This document shows positions 35,636-47,200 of a stretch of DNA of 53,357 bases, piece by piece. Source of the stretch: Zoogloeaceae bacterium (GTDB taxonomy: Bacteria; Pseudomonadota; Gammaproteobacteria; Burkholderiales; Rhodocyclaceae); the NCBI GenBank assembly GCA_031273565.1, contig JAISRR010000064.1, positions 1 through 53,357 of the forward strand. Direction: 5' to 3'. How positions within the stretch are numbered: position 1 is the stretch's first letter; each line of letters begins with the position of its first letter. The position numbers and the translations under genes were made by a program. A model generated the notes under the pieces. That model was given only the letters and a program-made list of their open reading frames with translations, made no database searches and was not told the DNA's origin.

Positions 35636-37636
35636 ATGCGACGCTTTCGCCCTTCGTTTCGTCTCCTGCTGATCCTGTCTGCGGTTTGTGCATGCGCCGT
35701 GGCGCGCGCCTTGCCCTGGGACGGCATGGCGCTGCATTTTTCGATTGGTCGTATCGCGCATCCGCTGTTCAGCGTGCGCGACATCAAGCTGGACATGGAT
35801 GGCCAGGGCGGCAGCCTGACGCTGGAAAAACTCGATGTCATGGGGCAGGTCTGGCCGAAAATCCATATTGTCTGTGGCGAACTGCGCCCCGAACCCGGTC
35901 GTTTTTCCTGTCGGAAAGGGCGTCTCAATCTGGACAGACAAGTCTCCATCGCCTTGCAGCTTGAGCAGGAAGGCGAAAACTGGCGTTTACTGTTGCAACC
36001 CGCTGGCGAGCGTTGGGAAGTGCTGTACGAAAAAAATGGTCGTGTCAGCCTCAACATCAAGGATGGCAAGCCCGATGTGCTGCTGCGCCTCGTTCCGGCG
36101 CTGGCTTCCTTTCAAGGCTGGAAGCCGCTTGGCAAGCTGAACGGCGGTTTGCGCTACGAAACCAAAGGCGCTTTTTCCGGCAAACTCGCTGTTTCCGGGG
36201 GGGGGTACAACTCACCGGATGGCTTGCAGGCGGCGGAAAACCTTGAGGGGACGCTGACGGTCAACGGACGCAAGGTCGGCGCTGACTGGCAGTTGCAAGG
36301 CAGTCTTGAATGGCTGAAAGGAGCGGTTTACAGCGATCCCGTTCTGCTGAATGCAGGCGCGCAACGTCTGGAATTCGCGGGTGAATTGGGCGCGCAAGGC
36401 TGGAAGGCGGAACAGGCGGGTTTTCACGTCCCGCGCATGGGCAGCCTCGTTTTTCAAGGCGATGGCGACTGGCAGGGCATCAAGAATGCAACGCTCTCCA
36501 TCGAGCGTCTGGATTTGCAAGCACTGGGCGAAGACTTGATGACGCCGTTGCTGGCGGGGCGCGGGCTACCGAAAATCGGCCTCTCCGGTCGGGTCGGCGT
36601 CGCCGTAAACTGGAAAGCGGGCGTGCTCGCCAGCGTGGAAGTCAGTCCCGACCAGGCCGGACTGGTGCTGGATGATGGTCGTGTGGCGCTGGAAGGCGTC
36701 GGCGGACGCCTCGCCTGGGGACAGGATGGCGAGCAGGCGAGCGAATTGCGGGTCGGGAGACTGGCGTTGGGGCGGCTGGAAAGCGGTGCGTTTCAGGCGT
36801 CCCTGATGATCTGGCCGCAAAGTTTTGCCTTGATCGAGGCAATAAACATTCCCGTGCTGGATGGCGAATTGAAGGTGAATTACCTCGCCGCCGGGTTCGA
36901 CGCAACGAGCGGGGAGTGGGAAGGCGCGCTGGGTTTCTCGCTCACCCCCGTGTCGCTGGACAAACTGACCCAGGCGCTCGACCTGCCCGTGATGAACGGC
37001 GTGCTTTCCGCCGACCTGCCGCTCATCCGCTACGAACGCCGGGTCGCCACGCTGGATGGCGGCGCGCTGGTGATCCAGGTTTTCGATGGCTATCTGAATT
37101 GCACCGATTTACGCGTCATCGACCCGCTGGGGATGCGTCCGCGCATTCAGGCTGATGTAAACGCCCGCCACATCGACCTTGAGCAATTAACGCAAACCTT
37201 CTCTTTCGGCCAGATCACCGGCTTTGTGGATGCTGACCTGAATGGTCTGGAACTTGGCGCAGGCTGGCGTCCGCAGGCGTTTCAGGCGCGCATCGCCAGC
37301 AGCCCCGGCAGCTATCGCCGCCGCATCAGCCAGAAAGCCGTCGACAACATCACCTCGCTGGGCGGCGGCGGCGCAATGGCCGCCATCCAGAAAAGCGCGC
37401 TCCGCTTCTTTCAGGATTTCGGCTATCGCAACATCGGCATCTCCTGCCGACTGGAAAACGGTGTCTGCAACATGACGGGCATCGAAGGGCAAGACAAGGG
37501 CGAGCAATACACCATCATTGAAGGCGGCGGCATCCCGGCGCTGACCGTCATGGGCTACAACCGGCGGGTGAATTGGGAGGAACTGGTGGAACGCATCAAG
37601 GCCGCGACAGAGGCTTCCGCGCCGGTGATTCAGTAG
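35636..37636 (+). CDS. AsmA/YdbH-like envelope protein (predicted lipid-transfer type)
   Basis: A 666-residue protein with an N-terminal signal or anchor (RLLLILSAVCACAVARA), followed almost entirely by amphipathic beta-strand repeats rich in Gly, Leu and charged residues. The C-terminal region (about 540-640, with GSYRRRISQKAVDNITSLGGGGAM and CRLENGVCNMTGIEG) resembles the YdbH/DUF748-like end found in bridge-like lipid transfer proteins of the AsmA clan. I infer a periplasm-spanning role in phospholipid transport to the outer membrane; this rests on family resemblance only. A G9 run at 36197-36205 encodes three glycines. It starts 25 bases after cysM and may be co-transcribed. Confidence 0.72.
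   Translation: MRRFRPSFRLLLILSAVCACAVARALPWDGMALHFSIGRIAHPLFSVRDIKLDMDGQGGSLTLEKLDVMGQVWPKIHIVCGELRPEPGRFSCRKGRLNLDRQVSIALQLEQEGENWRLLLQPAGERWEVLYEKNGRVSLNIKDGKPDVLLRLVPALASFQGWKPLGKLNGGLRYETKGAFSGKLAVSGGGYNSPDGLQAAENLEGTLTVNGRKVGADWQLQGSLEWLKGAVYSDPVLLNAGAQRLEFAGELGAQGWKAEQAGFHVPRMGSLVFQGDGDWQGIKNATLSIERLDLQALGEDLMTPLLAGRGLPKIGLSGRVGVAVNWKAGVLASVEVSPDQAGLVLDDGRVALEGVGGRLAWGQDGEQASELRVGRLALGRLESGAFQASLMIWPQSFALIEAINIPVLDGELKVNYLAAGFDATSGEWEGALGFSLTPVSLDKLTQALDLPVMNGVLSADLPLIRYERRVATLDGGALVIQVFDGYLNCTDLRVIDPLGMRPRIQADVNARHIDLEQLTQTFSFGQITGFVDADLNGLELGAGWRPQAFQARIASSPGSYRRRISQKAVDNITSLGGGGAMAAIQKSALRFFQDFGYRNIGISCRLENGVCNMTGIEGQDKGEQYTIIEGGGIPALTVMGYNRRVNWEELVERIKAATEASAPVIQ
36197..36205 (+). 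repeat. G9 homopolymer inside the YdbH-like gene
   Basis: Nine consecutive G bases (TCC-GGG-GGG-GGG-TAC) encode a triple glycine near residue 189. A slip of one base would truncate the protein early. Confidence 0.85.
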
Positions 37637-37923
37637 AATCTCACTACCAATAAAATCAAGACCAGAAGTACACGATGAAAAAATCTGGATCACGGCCACT
37701 CTTGCTGTGTTGTTTCTGATCCGTCATGGTATTCCTTCTCATAACCTGTTAGACTCGCGCCCCTTTTACGGGATTTCCCCGTTTTTCGGGTTTGTCCCGT
37801 TTTTCCCGCGCTGCGTGAATTTCAGTCTTTTCGCCCGGCGCATCTTCCCCTAGCGATGTCCGCCAGACTGACCTGCTTGTTGCATTACAAGCGGGCGGCA
37901 GGCGTCGGGAGCGTTTTATTCTC
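37637..37923. other. Spacer before the RhlE-type helicase
   Basis: This 287-base gap has no confident gene. A tiny frame at 37675 (MKKSGSRPLLLCCF) ends after 14 codons. Reading one base over gives KKIWITATLAVLFLI-like hydrophobic residues, which might be a decayed secreted peptide, but support is thin. Pyrimidine-rich CCGTTTTTC-type runs repeat at about 37780-37810. A 5' untranslated leader of the helicase mRNA is possible; RhlE-type genes often have long leaders. Confidence 0.4.
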
Positions 37924-39258
<1,335 letters not shown>

Positions 39259-39608
39259 GCGTAAACCCTTCCGGGTTCGTTGCGGATACTGACGGGGTGC
39301 TTTTCTCCTCTGTTCGGGATGAATGAGACGCCCATATCCTGTCATCTGAAGGCTGAATCCGCTTTGAAATTCTGACGCGGATTTCCTGGCGTATCCTTCT
39401 TGCGTTAATCACTACAGGCAAAGTATGATTCAGGGCTTTATCCCACGCTTGGCGTACCGGTTATTGACCGGGCATGAATCCCTCTGAATCTGATAGAAAG
39501 CGCATCCTATGTCCGAATGCTTCAAAAGCCGATTCAATCGCCAATCGGGAAGCCTTGCAGGAAAGAATTTTCAGGCGGCAAGGCGCGTAAAAACGTGACT
39601 CGCCGCCC
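39259..39608. other. Spacer between the helicase and meaB
   Basis: This 350-base gap shows no gene. I looked for a cobalamin riboswitch, because the downstream operon feeds a B12-dependent pathway, but I found no B12-box-like element. A short CCCTTCCGGG palindrome near 39267 has no U-run. The region presumably holds the meaB promoter, which I could not pick out confidently. Confidence 0.4.
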
Positions 39609-40640
39609 ATGACGCAACACATGCCGGAATGTACGACCCACGCCGCAGTCCAGCAGGAACTGTCGGAAGCCGACCAGACCTTATGCAACGGGGTTCTGGC
39701 CGGGCAGCGTCGCGCGCTGGCGAAAAGCATTACCCTGATCGAGTCTACCCGACCCGATCATCAGGAACGTGCCCAACAGGTGCTTTTCTCTCTGCTGCCT
39801 CACACAGGCGGAGCCATTCGCGTCGGCATCTCCGGGGTGCCCGGCGCAGGCAAGTCCACCTTCATCGAAGCGTTGGGCAATTATTTGATCGACTCGGGCT
39901 TGCGGCTGGCGGTGCTGGCGGTAGACCCTTCTTCATCGGTTACGGGCGGTTCCATTCTGGGCGACAAGACCCGCATGGAAACGCTCTGTCAGCGGGAAGA
40001 AGCGTTTATCCGTCCCTCGCCTTCCGCCGGCAGTCTGGGCGGCGTCGCCGAAAAAACCCGTGAAGCCATGCTGCTCTGCGAAGCGGCCGGTTTCGATGTC
40101 ATCATCGTCGAGACCGTTGGCGTCGGACAAAGTGAAACCACAGTGGCGGGCATGGTGGATATGTTCGTGCTCTTGCAATTGCCCAACGCGGGCGATGAGT
40201 TGCAGGCCATCAAGAAAGGCATCGTCGAGATTGCCGATCTGGTGGTCATCAACAAGGCCGACATTGACCCCCGTGCCGCCCAGGTGACGCGCGCCCAGTG
40301 GAAGCAGGCTTTGCACCTTCTGCGTCCGGTCATTCCGGGCTGGTCGCCCCCGGTGCTCGCCATCAGCGCCTTGCAAAAGGAAGGCGTGGCGGCATTCTGG
40401 GATGAAGTGCAAAAGTACCGCGACACGCTGACGAACAATGGCGCATTCGCCGGGAAACGCCGCCGACAGGCGGTGGACTGGATGTGGCAGTTGATTCATT
40501 TTGGCTTGAATCAGCACTTCCAGCGCCATCCGTCCGTGCGGCAGGCGCTGCCGGAGACCATCCGGCGGGTTGCTTCCGGGGAAACCACGCCGTCCGCCGC
40601 TGCCCATGAGTTACTCAAGTTCCTGAATAGTGAAATCTGA
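39609..40640 (+). CDS. meaB: Methylmalonyl-CoA mutase-associated GTPase chaperone
   Basis: MeaB (once annotated ArgK) is a SIMIBI-class G protein that loads and protects the adenosylcobalamin cofactor of methylmalonyl-CoA mutase. The protein is 343 residues. It has the P-loop GVPGAGKST at about 75-84, [19 protein letters not shown] (a family hallmark), ETVGVGQSE as the G3 region, and NKAD as the guanine-specificity motif. The C-terminus has the helical dimerisation part. It is the first gene of a run into pccB and pccA, 17 bases apart. The mutase itself is not in the window. Confidence 0.94.
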   Translation: MTQHMPECTTHAAVQQELSEADQTLCNGVLAGQRRALAKSITLIESTRPDHQERAQQVLFSLLPHTGGAIRVGISGVPGAGKSTFIEALGNYLIDSGLRLAVLAVDPSSSVTGGSILGDKTRMETLCQREEAFIRPSPSAGSLGGVAEKTREAMLLCEAAGFDVIIVETVGVGQSETTVAGMVDMFVLLQLPNAGDELQAIKKGIVEIADLVVINKADIDPRAAQVTRAQWKQALHLLRPVIPGWSPPVLAISALQKEGVAAFWDEVQKYRDTLTNNGAFAGKRRRQAVDWMWQLIHFGLNQHFQRHPSVRQALPETIRRVASGETTPSAAAHELLKFLNSEI

Positions 40641-40657
40641 TTTCCAAGGAGTTTTAC

Positions 40658-42190
40658 ATGCTTGACATTATTGACGAGTTAGACAAGAAGCGGCAGGCCG
40701 CCCGGTTGGGCGGTGGCCAGAAACGCATCGACAACCAGCACAAAAAAGGCAAACTCACCGCGCGCGAGCGCATCGAATTGCTGCTTGACCCCGATTCTTT
40801 CGAGGAATGGGATATGTTCAAGGAGCATCGCTGCACCGACTTCGGCATGGAGAAGGACAAAATCCCCAGTGATGGCGTCGTCACCGGCTGCGGATTTATC
40901 AATGGTCGTCTGGTGTTCGTGTTTTCGCAGGACTTTACCGTTTTCGGCGGAGCGCTCTCCGAAGCGCACGCGGAAAAAATCTGCAAAATCATGGATCACG
41001 CCATGAAGGTCGGCGCGCCCGTCATCGGTCTCAACGATTCCGGCGGCGCGCGCATTCAGGAAGGCGTGGCCTCTCTGGGGGGCTATGCGGATGTGTTCCA
41101 GCGCAACGTCATGGCCTCCGGCGTGGTGCCGCAGATTTCCATGATTATGGGGCCTTGCGCGGGGGGCGCGGTGTATTCGCCCGCCATGACCGATTTTATC
41201 TTCATGGTGAAAGATTCCTCCTACATGTTCGTGACCGGCCCCGACGTGGTGAAGACCGTGACGCACGAAGAAGTGACCGCCGAGGAACTGGGGGGCGCGG
41301 TCACGCACAGCAGCAAATCCGGCGTTTCCGACCTGGCTTTCGAGAATGACGTGGAGGCGCTCACCTACGTGCGTCGGTTGATGAATTACCTGCCCAGCAA
41401 CAACCGCGAAAAGCCGCCCACGCAGCAGACCGAAGACCCCGCCGACCGTTTCGACATGTCGCTCGACACATTGATCCCGGACAATCCCAACAAACCGTAT
41501 GACATGAAGGAGTTGATCGTCAAGGTGGTCGACGACAGCGAATTCTTCGAAATCCAGACCGATCACGCCAAAAACATCATCACCGGCTTTGCCCGCATGA
41601 GCGGGTCGACGGTGGGCATCGTCGCCAACCAGCCAATGGTGCTGGCCGGTTGTCTGGACATCAAGTCTTCCATCAAGGGGGCGCGTTTCGTGCGGTTTTG
41701 CGATGCCTTCAACATTCCCGTCATCACCTTCGTGGATGTGCCCGGCTTCCTGCCCGGCACCGCCCAGGAATACAACGGCATCATCAAGCATGGCGCCAAG
41801 CTGCTTTACGCCTATGCCGAATGCACGGTGCCGAAGGTCACGGTGATTACCCGCAAGGCTTACGGCGGCGCTTATGACGTGATGTCCTCCAAGCACCTGC
41901 GCGGCGACGTAAACTTTGCCTGGCCTTCCGCCGAAATCGCGGTGATGGGGCCGAAGGGCGCGGTGGAAATCATCTTCCGCGAAGAAAAAAACGACCTGGA
42001 AAAGCTCGCCCGGCGCGAAGCCGAATACAAGGAAAAATTCGCCAACCCCTTCGTCGCGGGCAGCCGTGGCTTTATTGATGATGTGGTCATGCCGCATTGT
42101 ACGCGCAAGCGCATTTGCCGTTCGCTCGCCATGCTGACCAACAAGAAACTGGAAAATCCGTGGCGTAAACACGGCAACATTCCGCTTTGA
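40658..42190 (+). CDS. pccB: Propionyl-CoA carboxylase beta subunit (carboxyltransferase)
   Basis: The 510-residue carboxyltransferase subunit moves CO2 from carboxybiotin to propionyl-CoA, giving methylmalonyl-CoA. A strong AAGGAG lies before ATG 40658. Two crotonase-like halves are visible. The N-terminal one has [24 protein letters not shown] and the oxyanion-type [12 protein letters not shown]. The C-terminal one has [33 protein letters not shown] and [19 protein letters not shown]. Substrate preference for propionyl- over acetyl-CoA is inferred from length, family resemblance and the meaB neighbour. The alpha subunit follows 19 bases later. Confidence 0.93.
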   Translation: MLDIIDELDKKRQAARLGGGQKRIDNQHKKGKLTARERIELLLDPDSFEEWDMFKEHRCTDFGMEKDKIPSDGVVTGCGFINGRLVFVFSQDFTVFGGALSEAHAEKICKIMDHAMKVGAPVIGLNDSGGARIQEGVASLGGYADVFQRNVMASGVVPQISMIMGPCAGGAVYSPAMTDFIFMVKDSSYMFVTGPDVVKTVTHEEVTAEELGGAVTHSSKSGVSDLAFENDVEALTYVRRLMNYLPSNNREKPPTQQTEDPADRFDMSLDTLIPDNPNKPYDMKELIVKVVDDSEFFEIQTDHAKNIITGFARMSGSTVGIVANQPMVLAGCLDIKSSIKGARFVRFCDAFNIPVITFVDVPGFLPGTAQEYNGIIKHGAKLLYAYAECTVPKVTVITRKAYGGAYDVMSSKHLRGDVNFAWPSAEIAVMGPKGAVEIIFREEKNDLEKLARREAEYKEKFANPFVAGSRGFIDDVVMPHCTRKRICRSLAMLTNKKLENPWRKHGNIPL

Positions 42191-42209
42191 TCGACAGGAG
42201 AATCCAATA

Positions 42210-44195
42210 ATGTTCAAGAAAATACTGGTCGCCAATCGCGGTGAGATCGCCTGTCGCGTCATCAAGACTGCCCGCAGGATGGGTATCCAGACCGTGGCGG
42301 TGTATTCCGACGCCGACCGGGACGCCCTGCACGTCGAACTGGCTGACGAAAAGGTGTTCATCGGCCCCGCGCCATCCAAGGAATCTTATCTGGTGATGGA
42401 CAAGATCATCGCCGCCTGCAAGGAGACCGGCGCGGAAGCGGTACACCCCGGCTACGGCTTTCTTTCCGAAAACGAGGAATTCGCGCGTCGCCTGGAAGAA
42501 GAAGGCATCACCTTCATCGGCCCGAAGCACTATTCCATCGCCCGGATGGGTGACAAGATCGAATCCAAGAAACTCGCTCAGGAAGCCAGGGTCAACACCA
42601 TTCCCGGTCACAACGAAGCCATCGCCGGCCCCGACGAAGCGGTGAAAATCGCGCAGAAAATCGGCTACCCGGTGATGATCAAGGCATCCGCTGGCGGCGG
42701 CGGCAAAGGGCTGCGTGTGGCCTGGAACGACCAGGAAGCGCACGAAGGCTTCAGTTCCTGCGTCAACGAAGCCCGCAATTCCTTTGCTGATGATCGCGTG
42801 TTCATCGAAAAATTCGTGCAGGAGCCGCGCCACATCGAAATTCAGGTGTTGGGCGACGCGCACGGCAATTACGTGTACCTGAACGAACGCGAATGCTCGA
42901 TTCAGCGCCGTCACCAGAAGGTCATCGAAGAAGCGCCTTCGCCCTTCATCGACCCGGCAACCCGCAAGGCTATGGGCGAACAGGCCGTGGCGCTGGCGCG
43001 GGCGGTGAAATACGAATCCGCCGGTACGGTCGAATTCGTGGTCGGCGCCGACAAGAGCTTCTACTTTCTGGAAATGAACACCCGCTTGCAGGTGGAACAC
43101 CCGGTGACGGAATTCATTACCGGCCTCGATCTTGTCGAGCAGATGATTCGCGTTGCCGCTGGCGAAAAGCTGACCTTCACCCAGGCGGACGTGAAAATCG
43201 ACGGCTGGGCGATGGAATGCCGGATCAACGCCGAGGATCCGTTCCGGGGCTTCCTGCCTTCCACCGGGCGGCTCACCAAGTTCCAGATCCCCGGCGCGTC
43301 CGATTCCGTGCGCGTGGATACCGGCGTCTTTGACGGCGGCGAAATTTCCATGTTCTACGATTCGATGATTGCCAAGCTGATCGTGCACGGCGCAACCCGC
43401 GACGAAGCGCTGAGCCGGATGCGCGATGCCCTGAATTCCTTCGTGATTCGCGGCATCAGCAGCAATATTCCCTTCCAGGCGGCGCTGATGAAGCATCCGC
43501 GTTTCCAGTCCGGGCATTTCAATACCGGCTTCATCGCCGAGGAATATCCACAAGGCTTCGACGCCTCAATGGTGCCGCACGACGATCCGGGACTGCTCAT
43601 TTCCGTCGCCGCTTTCGTGCATCGCTGCTATCAGGACAGGGCCGCCAAAGTCTCCGGGCAACTGCCGGGGCACGAGCGTCAGGTCGGCGATGAATGGGTG
43701 GTGATTCGGAACGGCAAGCGTCACCCGGTCGTCGCCCGTCCGATTCCGGGCGGTTACGAGATGAACTATAACGGCGAAAAATACCGGATTCTTTCCGGCT
43801 GGCGTCTGGGTCAATCGCTGTTCAATGGCACCTGCAACGGCGAACCCTTCACCCTGCAAGTCGAGCGTCACCGGCTGGTGTACCAGATTCATCACTGGGG
43901 CACCCGCGCCGACATGATGGTCATGTCCGCCCGCGCCGCCGAGTTGCTCGCCATGATGCCGGAAAAGCAGCCGCCCGATCTCTCCCGCTTCCTCCTTTCC
44001 CCGATGCCGGGCCTGCTGCGCGAAGTCGCGGTCGCCGAAGGACAGGAAGTCAAACAGGGCGAAAAACTGGTGGTCATCGAAGCCATGAAGATGGAAAACA
44101 TCCTCAGGGCCGAACACGACTGCAAGGTGAAAAAAATCTCCGCCGCCATCGGCGAAAGCCTTGCGGTCGATCAGGTGATTGTCGAATTCGAGTGA
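42210..44195 (+). CDS. pccA: Propionyl-CoA carboxylase alpha subunit (biotin carboxylase and biotin carrier)
   Basis: The 661-residue biotinylated subunit uses ATP and bicarbonate to carboxylate biotin. The biotin carboxylase part spans about 1-450: MFKKILVANRGEIACRVIKT at the start, the ATP-grasp glycine loop KASAGGGGKGLR, ERECSIQRRHQKV, and the catalytic EMNTRLQVEHPVTE. A BT-type linker domain follows. The C-terminal biotinyl domain has EAMKMEN at 624-630, so K627 is the expected biotin attachment site, 34 residues from the end as usual. A GACAGGAG site precedes the start. A strong intrinsic terminator follows the stop. Confidence 0.95.
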   Translation: MFKKILVANRGEIACRVIKTARRMGIQTVAVYSDADRDALHVELADEKVFIGPAPSKESYLVMDKIIAACKETGAEAVHPGYGFLSENEEFARRLEEEGITFIGPKHYSIARMGDKIESKKLAQEARVNTIPGHNEAIAGPDEAVKIAQKIGYPVMIKASAGGGGKGLRVAWNDQEAHEGFSSCVNEARNSFADDRVFIEKFVQEPRHIEIQVLGDAHGNYVYLNERECSIQRRHQKVIEEAPSPFIDPATRKAMGEQAVALARAVKYESAGTVEFVVGADKSFYFLEMNTRLQVEHPVTEFITGLDLVEQMIRVAAGEKLTFTQADVKIDGWAMECRINAEDPFRGFLPSTGRLTKFQIPGASDSVRVDTGVFDGGEISMFYDSMIAKLIVHGATRDEALSRMRDALNSFVIRGISSNIPFQAALMKHPRFQSGHFNTGFIAEEYPQGFDASMVPHDDPGLLISVAAFVHRCYQDRAAKVSGQLPGHERQVGDEWVVIRNGKRHPVVARPIPGGYEMNYNGEKYRILSGWRLGQSLFNGTCNGEPFTLQVERHRLVYQIHHWGTRADMMVMSARAAELLAMMPEKQPPDLSRFLLSPMPGLLREVAVAEGQEVKQGEKLVVIEAMKMENILRAEHDCKVKKISAAIGESLAVDQVIVEFE

Positions 44196-44218
44196 TTGGA
44201 TCCGGTTTGCAGTGATGC

Positions 44219-44246
44219 AAAGCCCGTCGAAAGACGGGCTTTTTTT
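44219..44246 (+). terminator. Intrinsic terminator after pccA
   Basis: A perfect stem AAGCCCGTC-GAAA-GACGGGCTT runs directly into seven T. It ends the meaB-pccB-pccA unit. It lies only 18 bases from the 3' end of the convergent helicase gene, so it also insulates the two. Confidence 0.93.
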
Positions 44247-44263
44247 GGCGCGGCGTCTGCTGT

Positions 44264-47200
44264 CTACGCCGAATCGGCCTCAAGTGGCATGAAAACCAGT
44301 TCCGGCAGAATGTATTCCCAACGCACAAGCCATGATGCCAATTGGGTTTTATATTTTTCTTCTGTGACATCTGACGGATAACGGACGTGGATGGAGCGTA
44401 CCTGCGCGGCAATGCAGCGCATGGCTTTTGGGGGCTGGAATTTTTGTGCAAGTTGCCCCACGACTTCATCATGCATGTCTGTCACATACCATTTGTGATC
44501 GTTGCCGAATGTTTTTTCGACCAGCTTCAACGGACTGCCGGCTTCCAGTCGGGCAATGGCGGTATGGCAAGCGGCGCGGGGATGTTTGCTCATCGCCCAG
44601 TCGATATAGACATCGTTTGCTGTCAATCGTTGATAGTGGCGATGCAGTTCCGTCGGCGGTGGCGACAATTCAATCGGAGAGCGGCGCAGGATGGCGTCTG
44701 TTTCAGGCAGGGCGTTAAGCAGCGGGTTGCCGCCATGCGGATGTTGTCGGCAGGCCAGCATCAGCGTGTGGCGGGCGCGGGTCATGGCGACGTAATAGAG
44801 CCTGCGCGGACTGTCCCGGTCTTCATCCCGATCGATGCGGTTCCAGTGGCCGTCCAGTATCGCCACATGATCGAATTCCAGACCCTTGGCCTTGTGCGCG
44901 GTGACAAGCAATAACCCCGTCTGCCGTTGCCTTGCTTCTCGCCCCCATTCGGCGAGCCATGCGCGGAAATGCGCCAGCGGCAGTTCGGTTTCGCCAATTT
45001 CCTCTGCGTATTCCGCGACGGCTTCCTGGAGAGATGCCCACCACGGATGGTTGGGACGCACCAGTTCAGTGAGGCGTTGCTCGATCAGCGGCGCGCGAAT
45101 CAGCTTGTTTTCATCCTGAGCGAGTGCCGAGCAAAGTTTTTGGGTTTCGCGCAAACGCCAGAAATTGCAGGGTTTTTCGTCGGCTTCCTGTACCGGGATG
45201 CCGTGGAATTCGCACCACGCGCGTACCGGGGCAAGCGTTTTCCATTCGCGCGCGATGACCGCACAACATGACCAATCCCAGTGACGATCCAACGCGGCAA
45301 GGCGAGTGAATTCTGTCATGACGCACATGGCCTGGACGATATCGTCTGCACCCGCAGGCAAAATCTGTACGCGCCCCTGTCCCACCATATCCTGTTTTTG
45401 CCACGAACCGCCTGCCGCGTCTTTGATGCGCGCAGCGTTGATGCGGATGGGTTGCTTTGCCTTCATCCGGTTTCGGGCGGGGGCAATCATGAGATTGGCG
45501 ACCGCGATGATATGCGCGGTGGAGCGATAATTTTCCACCAGATAAGCCGGTTTCGCCTTGTAATCGGTTTCGTAACGGCGGATGAATTCAACCGAAGTGC
45601 CATTAAAACCATAGATATTCTGGTCGTCATCTCCCACCGCAAAAAGGTTGATGCGTTCATCCGCCTCTGCTTTTGTACGCCCTGCCAGTGCGGCAATCAG
45701 GTCGTATTGTTCCTGGCTTACGTCCTGATATTCGTCAACCAGTATCCAGCGGAAACCGGCGAGCAAACGGTCACGCTGCAAATCCGCCACTTCCGGCGGT
45801 AAATCCTTGCCTTGCAAAAGATGAACGGCGTCCTGAAGGATTTTTTTGAAAATATCCTCGTCTTTTTTGTCTTTCTCAATCTGGCGTTCTACCAGACTGG
45901 CGCCCACCAGACGCATGGCCAGCGCGTGCAGGGTCAGTACGGTGACATGGCGGGCGTCTTCGCCAATCAGGTTTTGCAGGCGTGTGCGAATCTGGACGGC
46001 GGCATGACGGTTATAGGCCAGCGCGATGATGCCTTTCGGATTTTCGCGTCGGCCACGCACAAGGTAAGCGATACGGTGTACCAATACGCGGGTTTTCCCG
46101 GAACCCGGCCCGGCCAGCACCAGCACATTGCTATCCTTCCGGTTGTCGGTCACGATGTTCTGTTGCGTTTTATTGCCCAGAGATTCGACGATACTCTGCC
46201 AGGAAGTCGCGGCCATCGGACGTTCCATTTCCTTTTCCCGCTTCGGCATCCACTGTGCGAGGAAAGCTTCCCACTCTTCCCGAAAATAATCCTGCACCAT
46301 GATATACGCTTGTTCTATGGCTTCCAGCCCCAGCTCGGCGTAGCGGGCCATGACGTGAATCTGGCTTTTCTGTCCGTCGTAATGGATCTGCAGGGGTTCA
46401 AAATCGCCATCATCGAATTTCTTTTTCCAGTCGGGATCAAGGTGCAGCGTCATGGCCGAACGAAACACGGTCAGCCCCTTGTTCAGGCGAATGACCTCCT
46501 GCTGGTGCAGCCAGAGCAGGGCGTGATCGAGCAGTTTCTGCGGGTTTTTCATGTCACCCTTCAGCGTCATGTCTGCCTGCATGGCCTGCATCAGCTTGCC
46601 CAGCGTGGTTTCGGCCAATATATCCAGCCCCTTGATGTCTTTGGGAAGGCTGCCAAGCAGATGTTCCAGCAAAATGCTTGCGGCATTCTCCCGGCGTTGG
46701 GCGGTTTTCTCCAGCGCCTGCCATTCCCGTTGCAGGGTCAAATCCAGTGTTTCGCCATCCAGTCGCTTGAGGCGAATGCTGCCGCCGTTGCCACTGCCAT
46801 CACTGCCTTCTTCGCCACGACCATCCGCCGCAAGGCCGTACAGCAGTCTGTTCACCCGTTCCGGCAGGGCATCCGGGTATCCCGTATCTTTGAGAAACTG
46901 GCACAGGCGACGCAGGTGCAGCGTGGCGTTCTCGCCTTTCGCCAGATCAGGATGTTGCGCCCGCAGGCAGGCAATCAGCGCCTTTTCCAGTTGAATGGCG
47001 GCAGACAGGCGTTTCTTCGAGGAATATTCAACCGCGACATGTACATAGGCGGTCAGGCTCGTATCGTTGCTGGACAGTCCCAATGTTTCCAGGTCATGCA
47101 GCGCCTTTCTGAGTTTTTCCGGCGTGAGACCGGCAACGCCCATCAGTTCATCGGTGGAAATGCCTTCGTCGACAGGCGTATTAAAAAGCTGTTCGACAAT

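Noticed and set aside
37675-37719. Short frame MKKSGSRPLLLCCF or a frameshifted secreted peptide
   Set aside because: Only 14 codons; the alternative needs an unsupported frameshift.
39259-39608. Cobalamin riboswitch upstream of meaB
   Set aside because: No B12 box or recognisable core could be found by eye.
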